A stretch of DNA of 6,217 nt from Acidobacteriota bacterium (GTDB taxonomy: Bacteria > Acidobacteriota > Terriglobia > Acidiferrales > UBA7541). The position numbers and the translations under genes are program-made. The notes under the pieces are model-generated. The model saw only the letters and a list, made by a program, of their open reading frames with translations, was not told where the DNA came from and searched no databases. The stretch is taken from positions 2,925-9,141 of the forward strand of contig QHYO01000130.1 in assembly GCA_003224135.1 (NCBI GenBank). Reading direction: 5' to 3'. This document shows positions 5,941 to 6,217 of the stretch, one piece after another. The stretch's first letter is position 1. Every line of letters starts with the position of its first letter.

Positions 5941-6210
5941 TCACTTTTTTGACCTATGAGGCTCGAGAACCCCATAAGCCTCCAAGGAACTGAAAAACTC
6001 CGCAATGTCAGCCTCCACACGGTCGAGCGCGATCCTAAACTCTGCACTGAGCTGCACGGCGATCTGAGCCGGCGATTGTCCACCGTCCAGCAGGTCCAGG
6101 ATTCTCGCGCCCAGCGGGTTCACCCTGAACATGGTTCCTCGGCGGAGATCCATGACGATGGCTCCGTCGGCGCTCGATACTCTTCGGATACTGTCGGCAA
6201 GCTGCGTCAT
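5941..6210 (-). CDS. PqqD-like RiPP recognition element protein (B1)
   Basis: B1 proteins bind the leader of the precursor and bring it to B2 and the cyclase. The 89-residue product has the PqqD winged-helix pattern: GAIVMDLRRGTMFRVNPLG (strand pair and turn), ARILDLLDGGQSPAQIAVQL (helix two), then FRIALDRVEADIAEFFSSL and YGVLEP. The MDLRRG and N-P-x-G-A-x-I-L-D-L-L motifs are characteristic of this family in lasso clusters. Its length is typical. The ATG at 6210 is only seven bases from the window end, so its ribosome-binding site is mostly outside and a slightly longer N-terminus cannot be excluded; the frame is open to the edge. It ends 14 bases before the kinase ATG and is the first visible gene of the operon. 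The operon promoter must lie further out. Confidence 0.92.
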   Translation of the reverse strand: MTQLADSIRRVSSADGAIVMDLRRGTMFRVNPLGARILDLLDGGQSPAQIAVQLSAEFRIALDRVEADIAEFFSSLEAYGVLEPHRSKK

Positions 6211-6217
6211 GAACGTT

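Noticed and set aside
5927..5944. GTG at 5944 as start of the kinase, overlapping the B1 stop
   Set aside because: The GGGAGGT site would then lie inside the coding sequence, while it is ideally spaced for ATG 5926.

Overview
This window reads as most of a lasso-peptide (RiPP) biosynthetic locus. On the minus strand there is a tightly packed operon: a PqqD-like leader-binding protein (B1/RRE), a two-domain aminoglycoside-phosphotransferase-fold kinase, a transglutaminase-like leader peptidase (B2), an asparagine-synthetase-like macrolactam cyclase (C), and last a 47-residue precursor (A). Every gene whose upstream region is visible has a strong Shine-Dalgarno site 5-6 bases before its start, and the gaps between genes are 14-37 bases. 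On the plus strand, converging on the precursor, lies an S9-type serine peptidase that looks like an Atxe2-family lasso-peptide isopeptidase. It is cut by the left edge of the window.

Layout: 1-1843 isopeptidase (plus, 5' end missing); 1844-2069 a convergent intergenic region with a strong hairpin, several smaller dyads and perhaps the remnant of a lost gene; 2070-2213 precursor; 2243-4099 cyclase; 4126-4497 B2 peptidase; 4535-5926 kinase; 5941-6210 PqqD-like protein, whose ribosome-binding region falls at the window edge. The operon promoter, any exporter, outer-membrane receptor or regulator, and the N-terminus of the isopeptidase would all lie outside.

Proposed logic (family knowledge plus inference): B1 binds the precursor leader through its YxxP motif, B2 cuts the leader off, and C activates an acidic side chain with ATP and forms an amide ring. 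The kinase may phosphorylate the precursor or product, and the isopeptidase later opens the ring. The unusual part is the precursor. It has a recognisable leader (YTKP...), but none of its possible N-terminal core residues has an Asp or Glu at position 7-9 followed by a tail long enough to thread. Its only acidic residues after the leader are one mid-peptide Asp and the C-terminal SSDE. So either the product is not a textbook lasso, or a second precursor lies outside the window.

Organism: moderately GC-rich DNA and strong Shine-Dalgarno sites point to a Gram-negative bacterium. The split B1/B2, the YTKP-type leader and the isopeptidase suggest Acidobacteriota as my best guess, with modest confidence; nothing in the window proves the phylum.
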